NCBI GenBank assembly: GCA_963969365.1
Contig: OZ017761.1
Coordinates: 682,001 to 746,000, forward strand
Direction: 5' to 3'
DNA length: 64,000 bases
DNA from: Asterochloris sp. CNOR1
Taxonomy: Eukaryota > Chlorophyta > Trebouxiophyceae > Trebouxiales > Trebouxiaceae
Shown: piece after piece, positions 1-12,434 of the stretch
Layout: each line of letters begins with the position of its first letter
Position numbering within the stretch: position 1 is the stretch's first letter
The notes under the pieces: model-generated
The model's input: the letters and a program-made list of their open reading frames with translations, nothing else
Databases searched by the model: none
What the model was told of the DNA's origin: nothing
Translations under genes and position numbers: made by a program

Positions 1-3000
1 TGCGGAGTGCGGAATCTGGAAGCGCTCTTTGGAGTCCTGGTCGGGATCATGGCAATCTCCTTTGGCATCATGTTTGTGGATGCTGGCGTGCCTGCTGGTC
101 AGGTTGTTGAAGGTGCGCCTCACCGTCAGTATGGCGGCAGCCTGCATGCTGCCCTAGGTAAAGCATGCAGCACTGGAGTCGGGCCGAGGGTCGTCTCAGA
201 AATTGGCTGTCCATCTCTACCCCTGTTTGAGCAGTCTACATGTGCTGGCAGGCCTACATGGGCTGGCATCAACACCAGCATGTCCATCGCAGGGCCTAGA
301 CACACACATGCCTGCTTGCCAACTGCCAGCCCAACACTTAGTATGGGCTCACAAGCTTTATGAGAAACTTGAGTGATTGCCTCCTGTGGCTCCCTACCTG
401 TTTGGACACGCTCCAATGCAGAACAGGGCAGGCAAAGAATTGTGCTGCATTGCTGAATCAATACTGTTTGGCTGCAGGGCTTGTGTTGCCGCGTCTGCCG
501 GCCTCCTCTGTGCACTTTGCGGTCGCCATAGTGGGCGCCATCATCATGCCACACAACATCTACCTGCACTCTGCCCTGGTCCAGTCCAGGTCAGCCTGCC
601 TTGCTTGAAGTGAGCTGGAGGCATGCCACATAACCTTTCAATTTGGCCTTACTTGTCCTGCCATGCAGGTCGGCCTGCCCTTGCCCCAGTTTCCTGCATG
701 ACTTGCATGTAGACTCAACTGCTGGACCCTGCCCTGCACACTGCCCTGTTGCAATCTGAGGCAGTCTGACCAGATCCAGCATGACACAGGCCTCTGTTAT
801 ATCCTATAGTTTTGCTGTCCTGTCATGCTTGAGTCCAGCCTGCCACACGGCTGCTGCACTCTGACCTGCCCTCTGCACCCCACTCTGCCTTCCTGCACCC
901 CAGACAAACACTTAGAAGCTGCAGAAGGGGCTTGGCCTGTGTGAATCTCTGCACACAGCACCAGTGCAGTCCATGGTGGCCTGCCATCCTCACACGCAAC
1001 TCCAACAGGGCTTTCTTTGCACCCTGTGCAGCATTTCACTACTGACCCAGTCCAAGCTACACTGCAATGACAAGACTGGTCCCCGTCGTGTCACTGCTTG
1101 ATTTGTCGTCACTTCCAGGCAGCATCAGCCAGCCTTTGAAAACTTGACTGCTCTCCATCTTCTGTCATGACTATCTGGTCTGCTCGCATTCAGCTGCCAT
1201 GCTGCCAGTACTGGCTGCAGGAGCGCACTGCTGCTGGCAAAGCTCCCATTTGTGTTGGCCAGGCCACACTCTGCCCTGACCAGAGCAGAAAGGGGTGGTG
1301 CATCCAATTCCATTCTCACCCTCAGCTGACATACCTTGTCAGACACCTTGACGTCTTGAAGCTGCACCTGGAGCCAGGACTGAAGATTCTGCATTAACTG
1401 AAGATGTCTCCACTGCTTGTATCACCCCCCAAACCGCCCCCTTGCCATGTGCTGTAGGAAGATCAACACAGCCCAGCCAGCCCGCAAGAAGGAGGCCGTC
1501 GCCTACTTCAGCATTGAGTCGGCCATTGCCCTGGTCATCAGCCTGTTCATCAACATCTGCGTGGTGGCAGTGTTCGCCCGCGGCTTCTTTGGCAAGGGCA
1601 TCGAGGACATAGGGCTGCAGAACGCTGGGGAGTATCTAGGCACTGCCTTTGGCAAGCACATGGTGAGAACTGCATGTTTTTAATGTGGCAGATTGGCAGC
1701 AGCACAGAATGTGTTGAGTACACACAGAAAGCAGCTGAGGACAGACTTCAATTCCGGAATACTAGGAGGCCCTGCTGGGGCAGAGCTGCTGCAGCATGCC
1801 CTTGTAGTGACTGCAGGACCTGCCAACATAGAGATGGCCAGCACAGCTTCAGCGCAGGCATCTGCACAGCCTGTGAAGTACGTGCATGGTGCCTGCTTGA
1901 CATGCAACAGGCAGGTGCGGGTGCTGTCCGTGCAGCATGGAAGCCAATGCTGCCAAATCTCTTTGAGGCAATACGTAAGCAGTAGCAAAGCGCCCACATG
2001 CCCACACCCAAGCAGGAGGGCAACGGCCTCCTGTCGTCTGTCCAGAGCTGCTTGTACCCTGTGCACTCTCCAGTGCATGGCTCAGCGCTCGTCACCCCTG
2101 CAGGAGCTGGTGTGGGCAATTGGCCTGCTGGCCGCAGGCCAGAGCAGCACCATGACGGGCACCTACTCTGGCCAGTTCGTGATGTCAGGGTTTTTGGATC
2201 TAGGGGTGACTCAGTGGCAACGCGTGGCCGTCACGCGGTCTGTGGCCATTGCCCCCACGCTGGTGGTGGCCCTGCTGTTCCGCGGCGGCGGCAACCAGCT
2301 GGATGTGCTCAACGAGTGGATCAACGTGCTGCAGTGCATCCAGCTGCCATTTGCCCTCATCCCGGTGAGGTTTGGTGGCATATGGGAGGGCTGTTTGTCA
2401 TGAGGACTGACAAGGTTCATCTTTGAAATGGTTGTCTCTGCGCCAGCTCAGCGTGCCTGGGGTGCACTCCTGCCAGTGGGTCTGACTGCACTCCGAGCTG
2501 GTCAGTGTGTCTCTGGCGCCCCTTTCGGCCTCTTGTCTCGTGAGCCAGCCCAGGCCGTAGCTTGTGGATGGTGGACCAGAATGTATCTGCATCGTGCAAT
2601 CATGGCAGTGAGCCCACTGACTGAGGCTGATCTGGTGAGACTGCAAACAAGCATCTGGCTTGCTCATTCTGGCCTTGTTCTACATGTTCTCAGAGCAGCC
2701 CGGTAGCACTTGGGCAACCTCTGTGCTCATCATGAGCAAGCTTTGCGGGAGGGCCTCAGCGACCTTGCGCTGGTGCAGTGCCATGTCCTCTGACTGCACT
2801 CTCTTGGGCAATGCTTGCAGCTGCTGACCATGGCCTTTTAGCACATCATGGGCACTTTCTTTATGTTTATCCTCCTGACCTGATCTCATTGTGCTTCAGC
2901 AGCTGACCTGAGCTGGTGACCTTCCACACCTGCTGACTGCGGCTGACTGCACCCTGTCTGCAGCTGCTGACCATGACATCCTCTGAGCGCATCATGGGCA

Positions 3001-3952
3001 AGCCCTTTGTCAACACCACAGCCAGCCAGGTGGTCGGCTGGTGCATCGCAGCCGGTGTCATGGCAGTGAACGCTTCCGACATCTGGGACTTCGCTTCCGG
3101 TGCTCTGGGGCGGCGCCCTTCCCTCATTGCACCGTTCTCGCTTGGAGTCATCCTGTACCTGGCCTTTGTCGCCTACCTTGTGATTGGCCCTGAGAGGTGA
3201 GTGCTGCATCAATTTTAAGACTGGGAGCCTAGCTTTATCGTCATTGATGCTGAGCAGCAAGCCGCTGTACCTCATCCGTCATCCTGTGCCTGGCCTGTGT
3301 CGTCTAAGTTGTGGTGGGCCATCACCCTGCGTTGTCCTCGTTGCCTGCCTTGTGATGGGCCACAAAAGGCGACCGCTCGCAGGAAGCACCTGCTGCGAAA
3401 GCTTTGATCATGTTGTGGACTGCCTATGAGAGGCGAGCTCCTTGCAAAATCAAGTTCAGGGTGAATTTAAGTTTTGCGCCGCGCTCAACATTTACCTCAG
3501 GGCTGGACAGGAACCCTGGTACATGCAGCGGTGCATCTCTTCTGTGCGTGGGGCAGCATTCTTGCTCTGCGTGTGCTCTGTAGCGGATCCTCTGCTGGCT
3601 GCCGGGCTTGGGACTGCAAGCCTCTGGACTGAAGTTGCCTCTGCGAGTGGCAGGCCAATGCCATGAGCAAGTGGCATTGGTCATTGCTGGTCCTGGCTGC
3701 AGGTGGTCCTGGCTGTGGGCCACCATGCAGCTGTCAAGCTGGCCTAACAGAGCTACAGAGAGAGATCTCTATGTGTATCTGAAGACAAGCCCTTTGACCT
3801 GCAGGATGCAGAGCTGGCAGCAGCGGTGGCGCCCTCAACGCGAATCTGTGAAGGCCGAGCAGGACCTAGACCCCCTCTTGGAGAGTGCTGTGCCCCATGG
3901 CGACAGCAGGCTCAGCACTGCCAGTAGTCAGAGCAGCTTGCATGCCAGTTGA
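1..3952 (+). CDS. NRAMP-family divalent metal transporter, 3' part
   Basis: Proton-coupled uptake or export of Mn2+/Fe2+ across a membrane is the known role of this family. The 5' end lies outside the window. Exons that join in phase: 1-112, 478-589, 1458-1662, 2104-2364, 2964-3196, 3805-3952, giving 356 residues. The hallmark metal-site segment IIMPHNIYLHSALVQSR is in the second exon, and GLLAAGQSSTMTGTYSGQF (the conserved transport signature region) opens the fourth. LDVLNEWINVLQ and the hydrophobic stretches near 3000-3190 match later helices of the family. The DPGN motif of helix 1 must lie upstream of the window. The last exon encodes a hydrophilic Ser-rich cytosolic tail. Two introns carry decayed copies of neighbouring exon borders. 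Family assignment is secure; substrate and membrane are not visible. Confidence 0.93.
2814..2854 (+). repeat. Echo of the NRAMP exon 5 acceptor junction
   Basis: Intronic copy of 2957-3000: the acceptor CAG, then CTGCTGACCATG and later CATCATGGGCA are shared. The copy has an in-frame stop and is not a usable exon. Confidence 0.8.
3278..3361 (+). repeat. Two echoes of the NRAMP exon 5 end
   Basis: 3278-3320 and 3331-3361 resemble the last coding bases 3147-3190 (GTCATCCTGTACCTGGCC and CTTGTGATTGGCC). They lie just beyond the donor, in the following intron. Confidence 0.75.
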
Positions 3953-4083
3953 GTAGTCAGTAGGAAGTCCCCCTCCCCTGTCACAGCACTCTTCTTCCCT
4001 ATATCTCTGAGCCAGTTCAGTTCATTGTATGTCCACCAGTTGAAATGTATGCAATCCTGAGGTTGCACCCCTAAGGGGTCATG

Positions 4084-4088
4084 TGTAA
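4084..4088 (+). terminator. TGTAA polyadenylation motif of the NRAMP gene
   Basis: TGTAA, the usual green-algal polyadenylation motif, lies about 130 bp after the stop at 3952 and before the next gene. Position and strand fit; the cleavage site was not determined. Confidence 0.55.
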
Positions 4089-4425
4089 AATCCAGCTTGC
4101 ATTGCTTTGGCTTTGCTGCTGAACAATATCTGGGCCCGTCAGACAGGGGGAGCACTGGTCATTCTAAGGATGCTGTTTCGTGGTAGACAGTGTGAGAACA
4201 TAATTCTCTGAATAACCGCTGAAACACTAATCTCTGAGAATGCGTTAGGTCTCAGATGATCAATTGGAGGCCATGCCGCTAGGAGATAGGACGGACTGTG
4301 GAGATGCCCGTTATGTTGGATCCGAGACTGGTTTCTCTGCAGATGCCGCAAACATCTTGCCGGTCAGCCATCTGCAATAATGAAGTGCTGCTGCTGGCTA
4401 TGTATGGCTTCGTCTCGATTGCTTG

Positions 4426-7400
4426 ATGACCCACGGACTGACAAGAGCTGCTGATCTGCAGCGCATGCTGGTCTGTGGATTTGACTTTGTTGTCACACCA
4501 CTGGTGGACCCTCAGCACAGACCTGATCTGACTGATGCCAGCACCCAAGCGTTGCACAGGCGCAATGTGATGCTGATGGCAAGCCAGTGGAGCGGTCAGG
4601 TGGCTACCTGCACTTGATCTGGCCCTGCATATCTGCTATCATCACCCTCGCAATGCTCCTGGCTCATGCTGTTCCATTGGGTACTTGCTTCTGTTGAACT
4701 GCCAATCACTCTTGATGCGCTTGATGCTGAGCTGTTCAACATCTGCTTCAAGCCTAGAGGAGTTATCACCGCAGCCCTGAATGCGCAGCCTCCAGCTTTG
4801 AGCTGCACATAGGCTCCCAGTCACCAGCATCAGTTGCGATGCACAAGTCCAGCTGGGCTCCACACTTCTGCTGGCCTGGAGCTGCTGGGCAAAGGCAGCA
4901 GCTTGTTTGGCCTGGACTATTTCACCAGCAGCTCACAGCTTCAGCCTGCCTCACACTTGCTCTGTTCTGAGCACAGCCCTTCTTTGGTGGGCACAGGCAG
5001 CACCTGTGAAAATGGGCAGACCTGACCAGGAACCAGCCACACAAAGGACTTGATCAGTGTTTATAGCGCCTAATCTGCAGGTGGCGGGCAACATGAGCAG
5101 CTGGACTGCACCTCTCAGCCTCGCACAACTTCAGCTTGCTGCATTGGCAGCACAGCATTGCTAGCACTTGGCTCTGCTGCAACCAGGCCCCAGCATCATG
5201 TCAGTGCTGCACCTGCTGCAAGTGGTGGGTCAAGACCAGCGGCTGGAACACTGTGGACATATAGGCCACGAGACTGCGTAGTGTGACCACCCTTACGGGC
5301 CTGTTTCAGATGCTGCAGCGGTCTTCTGCAGGTGGTGGGCAGGACCAGCAGCTGGATTGATGTGGACTCCCCAGACGTTGACCTGGCTCGTCAGAGCGAG
5401 GTGGCACTGCAGCAGCAGCTGGAGTGGGCAGCCTTCCTCTCCCTGCATGCCTGCGTGCTGCCGCTGCCGCCGAGGGTGCGCAACAACAACTTTGCGTGCA
5501 TTGTCAACCAGGTGAGACATTCACTTCAGCTTGCTTGTTGCATCAAGTTGCCAGCAGGCCGCGCGGGCAGCAATCTGACCCGTTGCACGCTGAAAAGGTG
5601 AGGCAATGGCTTGCGAGGCTACATGGGGCTGCATGCCTGCCTTGCCGGCGCCATCAGGTGGCGGCTGATTGCACCACCGCTCAACTCTCGATCCTGAACC
5701 ACTCAGCTGCACAGGTGTGCATCAGCCGGCCTTGGCCTGCTGTCGCATCTTGCAAGCGCAGCAGTGTCTCAGACCAGCACCAGTGCCAAGACAGCCTGCT
5801 GAGCTGCTTGCAGGTGGCGGCTGGGCTCAGCAGCATGACCATGTGGATTCAAGTTCCGATGGCGGCGTCCAAGCAGCACCTATCTCAGCAGCAGCCTCGG
5901 CAGCCTCCCGTTTCCAGTGATGCTGCCCAACATTCTGGGGCTCCCCCTCCCACAGGTGAGCCCTGTTCTCCACCACCTTTGCCGCACCTGTCCAGGCGCC
6001 TGGGAGCTGTCCACCATTGGTGCGCCTTGGCCATTACTCTGCTTGTTGCACCTGTGCATCAGCTGTTGTCTATCGTCCCCAGGGTTGGGTCACCCTCATC
6101 ACTGGCATCAGCAGCGCCCTGCAGCTGAGATCCGTGCTCGCTAAGCTGGGCCTGCCCTTGCTATCGCAAACATGAGGAATTGGCCATTCATTTGGCGTGT
6201 TGCACCTACCCATCAGTACGCACAGCGTCCCGTGGTGCTTGCTGCTGCCTGCCAGAGTCTCTGGGTCTGCCAGCACGCTGCCTTACAGATACTGGCGCAG
6301 CTTGAACTTGAAGTTCATTTGTTCCCTGCTGTGGAGAGGTCCTTCTGCTGAGTCAAAGTCAGCCACCCGCTGTCACCTGGCACCTGCCAGACTGTGCAGG
6401 GATGGGGGACCCATGCTGCAGAGGTCAGCATCCAGAAATGTGTGCGGCAGGATCCAAGGGAATTGGTAAACGATGCTGCTGCAGAAGGCAGCTGCCACCG
6501 CGGTGTGGAGCAGGATCCCTGGGAGTGGTGGAACCGGGTACGCAGCCTGTGCGAGCACAGCACCAAGCTGGGTCTCATCCTGGAGGTGCCTGCTGTTCTG
6601 CCAAGCCAGCAGGAGGTGAGGCAATTGCAGAGCTGGGCACGCCTGTGGCGTTCTGCGCCTGTGTGAGCACAGCACCAAGCTTGCCAGTGCTCTGGGGGTG
6701 CCTGCTGCCATCCTGCCCAGCTAACAGCAGGTGAGTCGGGGCAGAGTCCGTCTGCTCAAGCGAAGGCATGACTGCTCATTGGTGTTGCCAGGGATCAACA
6801 CGCCATCACAGACTCCTTGAGACTGCTTGACACATCCTGCTGGCCACCAGATGGCCTCTCAATGCTTGTGCATTGCTGGCCTGCATGTGTGTACAGCATG
6901 AGGTGTTGTACCCCTAGTGCATCTGCAGAGTGACTGTCGACATTGTCTCTTGATAGGCCAGCAGCTGCGCAGATTGCTGGTGGTGCCGGTCAGAGCCAGT
7001 TTGATGTGATGTCTCATGTCTAGCCCTGTGTGCACTATGTGTGGTACTGCTGCCTGCAGGTACAGCAGTGGCTAGGGAGCAAGCCGTTCTGAGATAGTGC
7101 TTCGTAATGTGCAGCACTGCATTTCTCGAGTGGCTGTGATAGAGCAATTGCTGCGCCTGCAGGTCCAGCGGTGGCTGGGGGAGCCTGTCAAGGCTGTGCT
7201 GCTACACACCAGCTGCTACACACGGAACAAAAAGGGATTCCCTGTGCTGAGCAAAGCCCACCAGGAGTTGATGACAAGCATGTTTCAGCACAATGTGCAG
7301 GTGGGTCCTGCAGTGCCATGCGCCTAAGCACAGAATTCTGTGTCACCTCAGGTTTGCAGCATGATGTCAAGGTGAGAACTGCATGACAGTGTGAGTGCAA

Positions 7401-10400
7401 GTATAGATACTCTCAAGCCAGGCCATGTCCCAGCGGATTGTAAAGGCGGGTGCTGCCGTGCAGTGTGGGTGCAGCACACATACAGACCCACGTCAGACAA
7501 TGTTGATTTTAGTGTTGGAAATTTCATTCTGAGAATATATGGAAGCAAGACACGGGTGCTTTGCATTGCAAGTACTGATAACAACATGCCCGTCCCGTGG
7601 GGCCAACCCTGTTAAAGGTACAACGTGAAGATGGGGTGTCGATGCCAGCTGAGTGCCAGGGTGTGGAATGCTGTGTGCAGGGTGTGCTGCAGGTTGCAGG
7701 TCTTTGCCTGAGCTGTCATGGCTTGGGCTGCTATGCTCATCGCTTGAGCTGGCCATGCGCATGACTGTCCCCGATGCCTGGACTGCGTTGCTGAGGACAG
7801 TCCGTCAGTGAGGTGCTGCATGTGAGCATGATGCAGTGCAGCAGGGCTCAGCATCCAACTGCGTGATGCCATGAGTCTTCACTTGGTGCTTTGCATGCTT
7901 CCCTTGCATCAGTAGCTTGATCTGTGCAGGTTGTGGTGTCTGGCACGCCAGAGCAGATGCACGGGACCCCAGCTGCAGGTGCTGCCCAGGACCCTACACC
8001 AGGGGAGGCAGCATCCATGCAAATGCCAGCGGGCGGCGCTGGTGAGCTTCTTGCCGCTGCTGTGGCAGCATCTCTTTCTGATGGCATGACTGCGGTTCCA
8101 GCATGACAATCCCAAGGCCTGCCATCACAGCTTCCTGGTGCTGCCGCTGGGGCAGCCTGCATCATGCTGCAGTCACAGCCTGGCTGAAGCAAGTTGGGCA
8201 GAGCAGTTGACACTAAGCAGTTGACACTAAGCAGTTGACACTCAGCAGTTGACACTAGGCTACTTTGGTGCGCAGCTCAGGCAGAAGTGCTGCCCACCTG
8301 CACCCATGTTGGCAATGGCATGGCTCTCTGAGATGTGCCTCCTGCCCAGGGCCCAAGCTGGGCCCACGCAGTTAGCACTCTGGCTGACAGGCTTGCTGCC
8401 CGGCACCACCCCAGTGGTTGTTGTCATTGAGTGCCTGCTGTAGCCAAAGCCGGAGTAACTGTTGGGCATGCTGCTGGCACACATGTGCCGTCTGCCCAGT
8501 CTGTGCTTGCCGTACAGGCAGCAATCTCACCTGCTGGGCAGGACGCCCACCACCCTGAGGGACTACCAGGAACATCTGGCCTCTGCTTGAGCCTGGAGGC
8601 AGCAAGCTGCTTGTCAGGCGGGCTGGGCCCTGCCCTGCACTTGGGCTGACTGTCTGGCCCCTGCCTGCAGGTCCGCTTACATCGTACGGGAGCCTGCTGG
8701 CCCAAGGCGGCCATGTGCAGGCCACCCATTCTCCTCTGTGATGTGCTCGGCAGTTCCCTGTCTGCAGGCAACAACTTGATTGCTGGCCAGGCTGCCCAGC
8801 ATCCCCTGAGGGACTACTGGGAGTACCTGGCCCACTTGTTCAGGCGGCAGCCCCTGCCGACTGACGATGAGCGCATGAGCCTGGGCTACAGGGACTTCCT
8901 GCAGGTGGGGTCAGACACTGAATGCTGAGCGGTGCTGCTGTGCTGAGCAAACAGCTTGGACAGCCTGGCAAGCTGAGACGTCATAAGCTGTAGGGGCTGC
9001 AGGAGCCGCTGCGAATGATTACTAGGTCCTGTGATGGCTGACGCCGATCAGTGCAGAGCCTGGGCTACAAGCAGTAGTGAAGATGCACCAGCTGCTGCAT
9101 TGTGTTGCACCAGGTACACTTGGCAACCAATTTTCAGGAACCTGGGCTACAAGTTACTCTCTGCCAAGTCACTGACTGCTGCCATGGGCTGGCTTGTTGT
9201 GTTGGCACCCATGAGCAGCCCTCTCACACTGTGTAGCCTTGCCCCGCAGGCGCCCCTGCAGCCCCTGCAGGACAACCTCGAGAACTCCACCTACGAAACC
9301 TTTGAGCGGGACACCATCAAGTACACGAAGTACGAGGAGGCCATTCGCCAGGCCCTGTGTGACATGGCGCCCACCGCTGAGGTGGTGGTCATCATGGTTG
9401 TTGGGGCTGGGCGGGGGCCGCTGGTCAGGGCATCGCTGCAGGTGGGCAGGGCTTGAGCATGCAAGGTTGGGCAGGAGTAGAGCATAGGAGTCTCAACCTG
9501 GTTGTTGCTGCTCTCAGGGCCGAGGTGGCTTTCGCAGCCCCGTGGCAGCCTTGCATGACATTGCTCGCACCCTTACGACGGTGCTTGTCGCTATGATCAG
9601 AGCAGGCCTGGGGTCCAGTGGTCAGAGTGTCGCTGAAGCAATGGCTAGACACGACTACACCTGCAGTGTCATTGCTCGCTTGTAAATGCGTCTCTGCATG
9701 ACAAGACGGCTGGGGAGGAGCAGGGACAAGGGCCCTGATCAGGGCTTGACTGCAGGTCTGACTGTGGGCATCAGAGAGTTGTGGGGGTGCCCTCATTGCA
9801 TGTGCTATCATGCTGCAGATAGCCGCCAGCGCAAGCAGGGTATGTATGCTCAGTAACCGAATGCAGATACCTGTCCTGTGATAGGGCATCCTGACTGCTG
9901 CTGCAGGCTGCTGCCAGCGCAGGCAGGGCAGTGAAGGTGTGGGCTTTGGAGAAGAACGCAAATGCGGTCATGTCCATCCAGCACCTCATTGCTGTGGAAA
10001 GGTGACTGCCACTGCAGGCTGCGTGGCATGCCATGGCCTGCTGCTCTGCCTGCATTGCAGCTGAAGTGCTGGCGCTGTGGACAAGTGACTTGGCACTGCC
10101 AGCCTTGTCGCAGTCCCAGGGCTGTGACAGCTGCAGACTGTTAGTGTACAGCCTTGTGCCCAGAGCTGGGAATGCTTCAGATTGTCAGTGTACAGCGCTC
10201 TCCTCATGCTGCAGCAAGTCAGGAGACTTTATGGTTGCCCGATGTACCTCATGCTTGTCGCAACTCCCTGTGTAGTCGGGCACAGCAAGCCAAGGTCTGA
10301 TCCCTCATTGGGGGCCCAGGAGCGCCAGCATTTGAGCAAGTCAAGTTTGACAAACTTAAGTTGTGCAGGTATGGACAGCAGGTCACTCTTGAGGCAGCTG

Positions 10401-11975
10401 GCATCAGTGCCCTCATGGAGCTAGTGTGCAGTGTTGATTGTGATGCTGTGCAGGTTGGAGCTGGTCACTCTGGTGGCAGCCCTTGTGCGAGGCATCGGTG
10501 GCTGGCTGCCACCACTCAGCACAACTCACAGGCCCCTCAGATCTGCACAGGACAGACGCCAGGTCACTGGTGTGTCAGTGCGACATGCGTGGCGCTGAGG
10601 CCCCATGCGCTGGACAGACGCTCCCCCACAAGGGACCCTGAAAGGCCTGTGATGCCTGTGCAGGTGAGAGGAGCAGGTTCTGCTGCAGTCAGCCAGCATG
10701 CATATCTTGGCGTCACGCATCAGAATGCAATCTGCTGCCTGTGCAGGTGGGAGGAGCAGGTCACACTGGTGTCAGCCGACATGCGCACCTGGCAGGCTCC
10801 ACAGGCTGCCGACATCCTCGTCAGCGAGCTGCTGGGCTCCTTTGGCGACAACGAGCTGTCCCCCGAGTGTCTAGATGGGGCCCAGAGGTTTCTGCATCCT
10901 CGGGGCGTCAGCATCCCTTGCGCCTACACCAACCATTTGCAGCCGGTCACCTCCAGCAAGCTGTGGGCTGATGTCAAGGTGAGAGGGCTTCGCTGAAGTG
11001 AAGCTGGCTTGGCAGTTGGCTTCATATGCATCGACGTCGGTGGGTTTGGCTGAGGCTTTGGTGTGCTGGCCCTCTGCCTCAGATAATGGCCTTCTGCAGC
11101 AAGCTGCATTGCTATCTTGGGGCAAACATGCTGTCGTCTCAGGAACAGAAGAATGTGCCCTGTGCCAATGGGCGTCCTGGCATACACGGCTCCTGCATTA
11201 CTGGGCCCCTGCAGAACATTGACGACCTGGAGCACCTGGGAAACCCCTCTGTATCCCACCTGAACCTATTCATCTGTCTCCAGCATGTCCCGTTCAATCT
11301 GCGTTGCGTGCAGGCCCACAGCCATCTGGGCACCTGAAGGGCCCTTTTGTGTCCTACCTGCACTGCTTATGTCCCTGAAACATCCATGCAAGAAGCAACT
11401 GTTGTTGCCTGCAGGCTTTCGCAAGCTTTGTGTTCAGAGCACTTGTGTAACCGCTCGTGCCTTACTCGCACTATGTGAACATTATGTTCACAGTTATCAG
11501 TACTGAGATGAGGTTGCTGCAGGCCTACAACGACCTGGAGCACCTGGAGACCCCCTTTGTGTCTTACTTGCACCGCTTCACGCCCCTGGCACCTGCCCAG
11601 CCAGCCTTCACCTTCACCCACCCCAACCCGCTGCAGCCTGCAGACAACAGCCGCCGCTGCAGCCTGACCTTCCAGCCCTACCTGCAAACTGGGGCTGCAT
11701 GCCATGGCTTGGCAGGCTACTTCACAGCCCAGCTGTATGGGGACGTGTACTTGAGCATCCACCCTGAGAGTCACACCCCGGGCATGTACAGCTGGTTCCC
11801 CATGTACATCCCAGTCAAGGAGCCTGTTTATGTGCCACCTGGGTCTGACATTGAGGTCATGATGTGGCGCTGCATTGCAAACCACAAGGTGTGGTACGAG
11901 TGGGCTCTGGCGCTGCCTGGCTCCCTGACACACATTCACAACCCTGCGGGCCGCTCATATTTTGTCGGCCTCTGA
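4426..11975 (+). CDS. PRMT5: Protein arginine N-methyltransferase 5 (PRMT5/Skb1)
   Basis: Type II methyltransferase making symmetric dimethylarginine on histones and splicing proteins. Exons in phase: 4426-4599, 5332-5511, 5814-5955, 6485-6615, 7163-7300, 7930-8041, 8768-8904, 9250-9441, 9907-10001, 10747-10978, 11523-11975 (661 residues; plant and animal enzymes are about 640). The N-terminal TIM barrel shows [20 protein letters not shown] and [10 protein letters not shown]. The catalytic part has [14 protein letters not shown] with the Phe typical of PRMT5, the SAM loop [10 protein letters not shown], and the double-E loop [15 protein letters not shown]. The C-terminus ends in GRSYFVGL as in plant PRMT5. 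The ATG at 4426 is the first in frame; about 30 further N-terminal residues could lie in an unseen upstream exon. Introns hold many junction echoes. The MED7 gene converges on its 3' end. Confidence 0.95.
8202..8257 (+). repeat. Tandem repeat, four 14-bp units
   Basis: AGCAGTTGACACTA repeated four times with one substitution, in a PRMT5 intron. Confidence 0.95.
8513..8581 (+). repeat. Echo of PRMT5 exon 7 start
   Basis: About 69 bp resembling 8763-8832, including the acceptor CAG and the shared blocks CCCTGAGGGACTAC and CATCTGGCC/TACCTGGCC. It lies some 250 bp upstream in the same intron. Confidence 0.8.
9059..9165 (+). repeat. Echoes of the PRMT5 exon 7 end
   Basis: CCTGGGCTACAAG occurs at 9059 and 9141, copying CCTGGGCTACAGGG at 8880 near the end of the preceding exon. 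Confidence 0.55.
9812..9843 (+). repeat. Echo of the PRMT5 exon 9 acceptor junction
   Basis: CTGCAG followed by GCCAGCGCAAGCAGGG mirrors 9900-9932 (CTGCAG, GCCAGCGCAGGCAGGG), 88 bp upstream of the real acceptor. Confidence 0.8.
10652..10706 (+). repeat. Echo of the PRMT5 exon 10 acceptor junction
   Basis: Copies 10736-10790: GCCTGTGCAGGTG then GGAGGAGCAGGT and GTCAGCC are shared, 84 bp upstream of the real junction. Confidence 0.85.
11211..11376 (+). repeat. Two echoes of PRMT5 exon 11 start
   Basis: 11211-11281 and 11329-11376 both resemble 11515-11595. Shared blocks include CTGCAG, GACGACCTGGAGCACCTGG versus CGACCTGGAGCACCTGG, and TTTTGTGTCCTACCTGCAC. Confidence 0.9.
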
Positions 11976-12362
11976 TTGGGGCCCCCAGGTTGAGCAAAGA
12001 CACTACTCCCAGCCTGGAATGCCTCCTTGCCTTAAATGCATTGACACTGAGAATAATTTATCGAACTCAGTGTTGGTCAAAGATCCCGGTGTCAGGCTCA
12101 AAGCACTGACCAGTCATCGAGCAGAGCAACGCCATACGTCGGGGCATCGGGGACAAACAGCACAATTCGATTTTGGCAGCTGAGACACTCTCGACTTTGG
12201 GCCCAAAGTACACCTGCAGAGGGGATGGGCGCTGATTGCAGCAGTGATCTGCCTGAGCAACTCTCATGCAACCTCTCCTGGGCTGAAGTCACCTGTCTGC
12301 CTGCTTTTGACCTGATGTAGGCAACCTTCGGATATTCCTACGTCCACTGGGCTATCACACTC

Positions 12363-12424
12363 TGTAAGAGCCCATGCTCCTCCAAGGCCCCTAATCACTC
12401 CTGCAGTGGCATCAATGGCTGTAA
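12363..12424 (+). terminator. Two TGTAA motifs downstream of PRMT5
   Basis: TGTAA occurs at 12363-12367 and 12420-12424, 390-450 bp past the PRMT5 stop and just before the convergent MED7 stop at 12435. Either could serve PRMT5; the long 3' UTR this implies is an inference. Confidence 0.35.
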
Positions 12425-12434
12425 GATGAACAAG

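Noticed and set aside
1693-2103. Upstream part of the open frame before NRAMP exon 4
   Set aside because: The frame is open, but its translation is Cys/Ser/Gln-rich and unlike NRAMP; the acceptor CAG at 2101-2103 gives the correct join.
8202-8257. Short direct repeats as a possible CRISPR array
   Set aside because: The 14-bp units are contiguous with no spacers; this is a simple tandem repeat in a nuclear intron.
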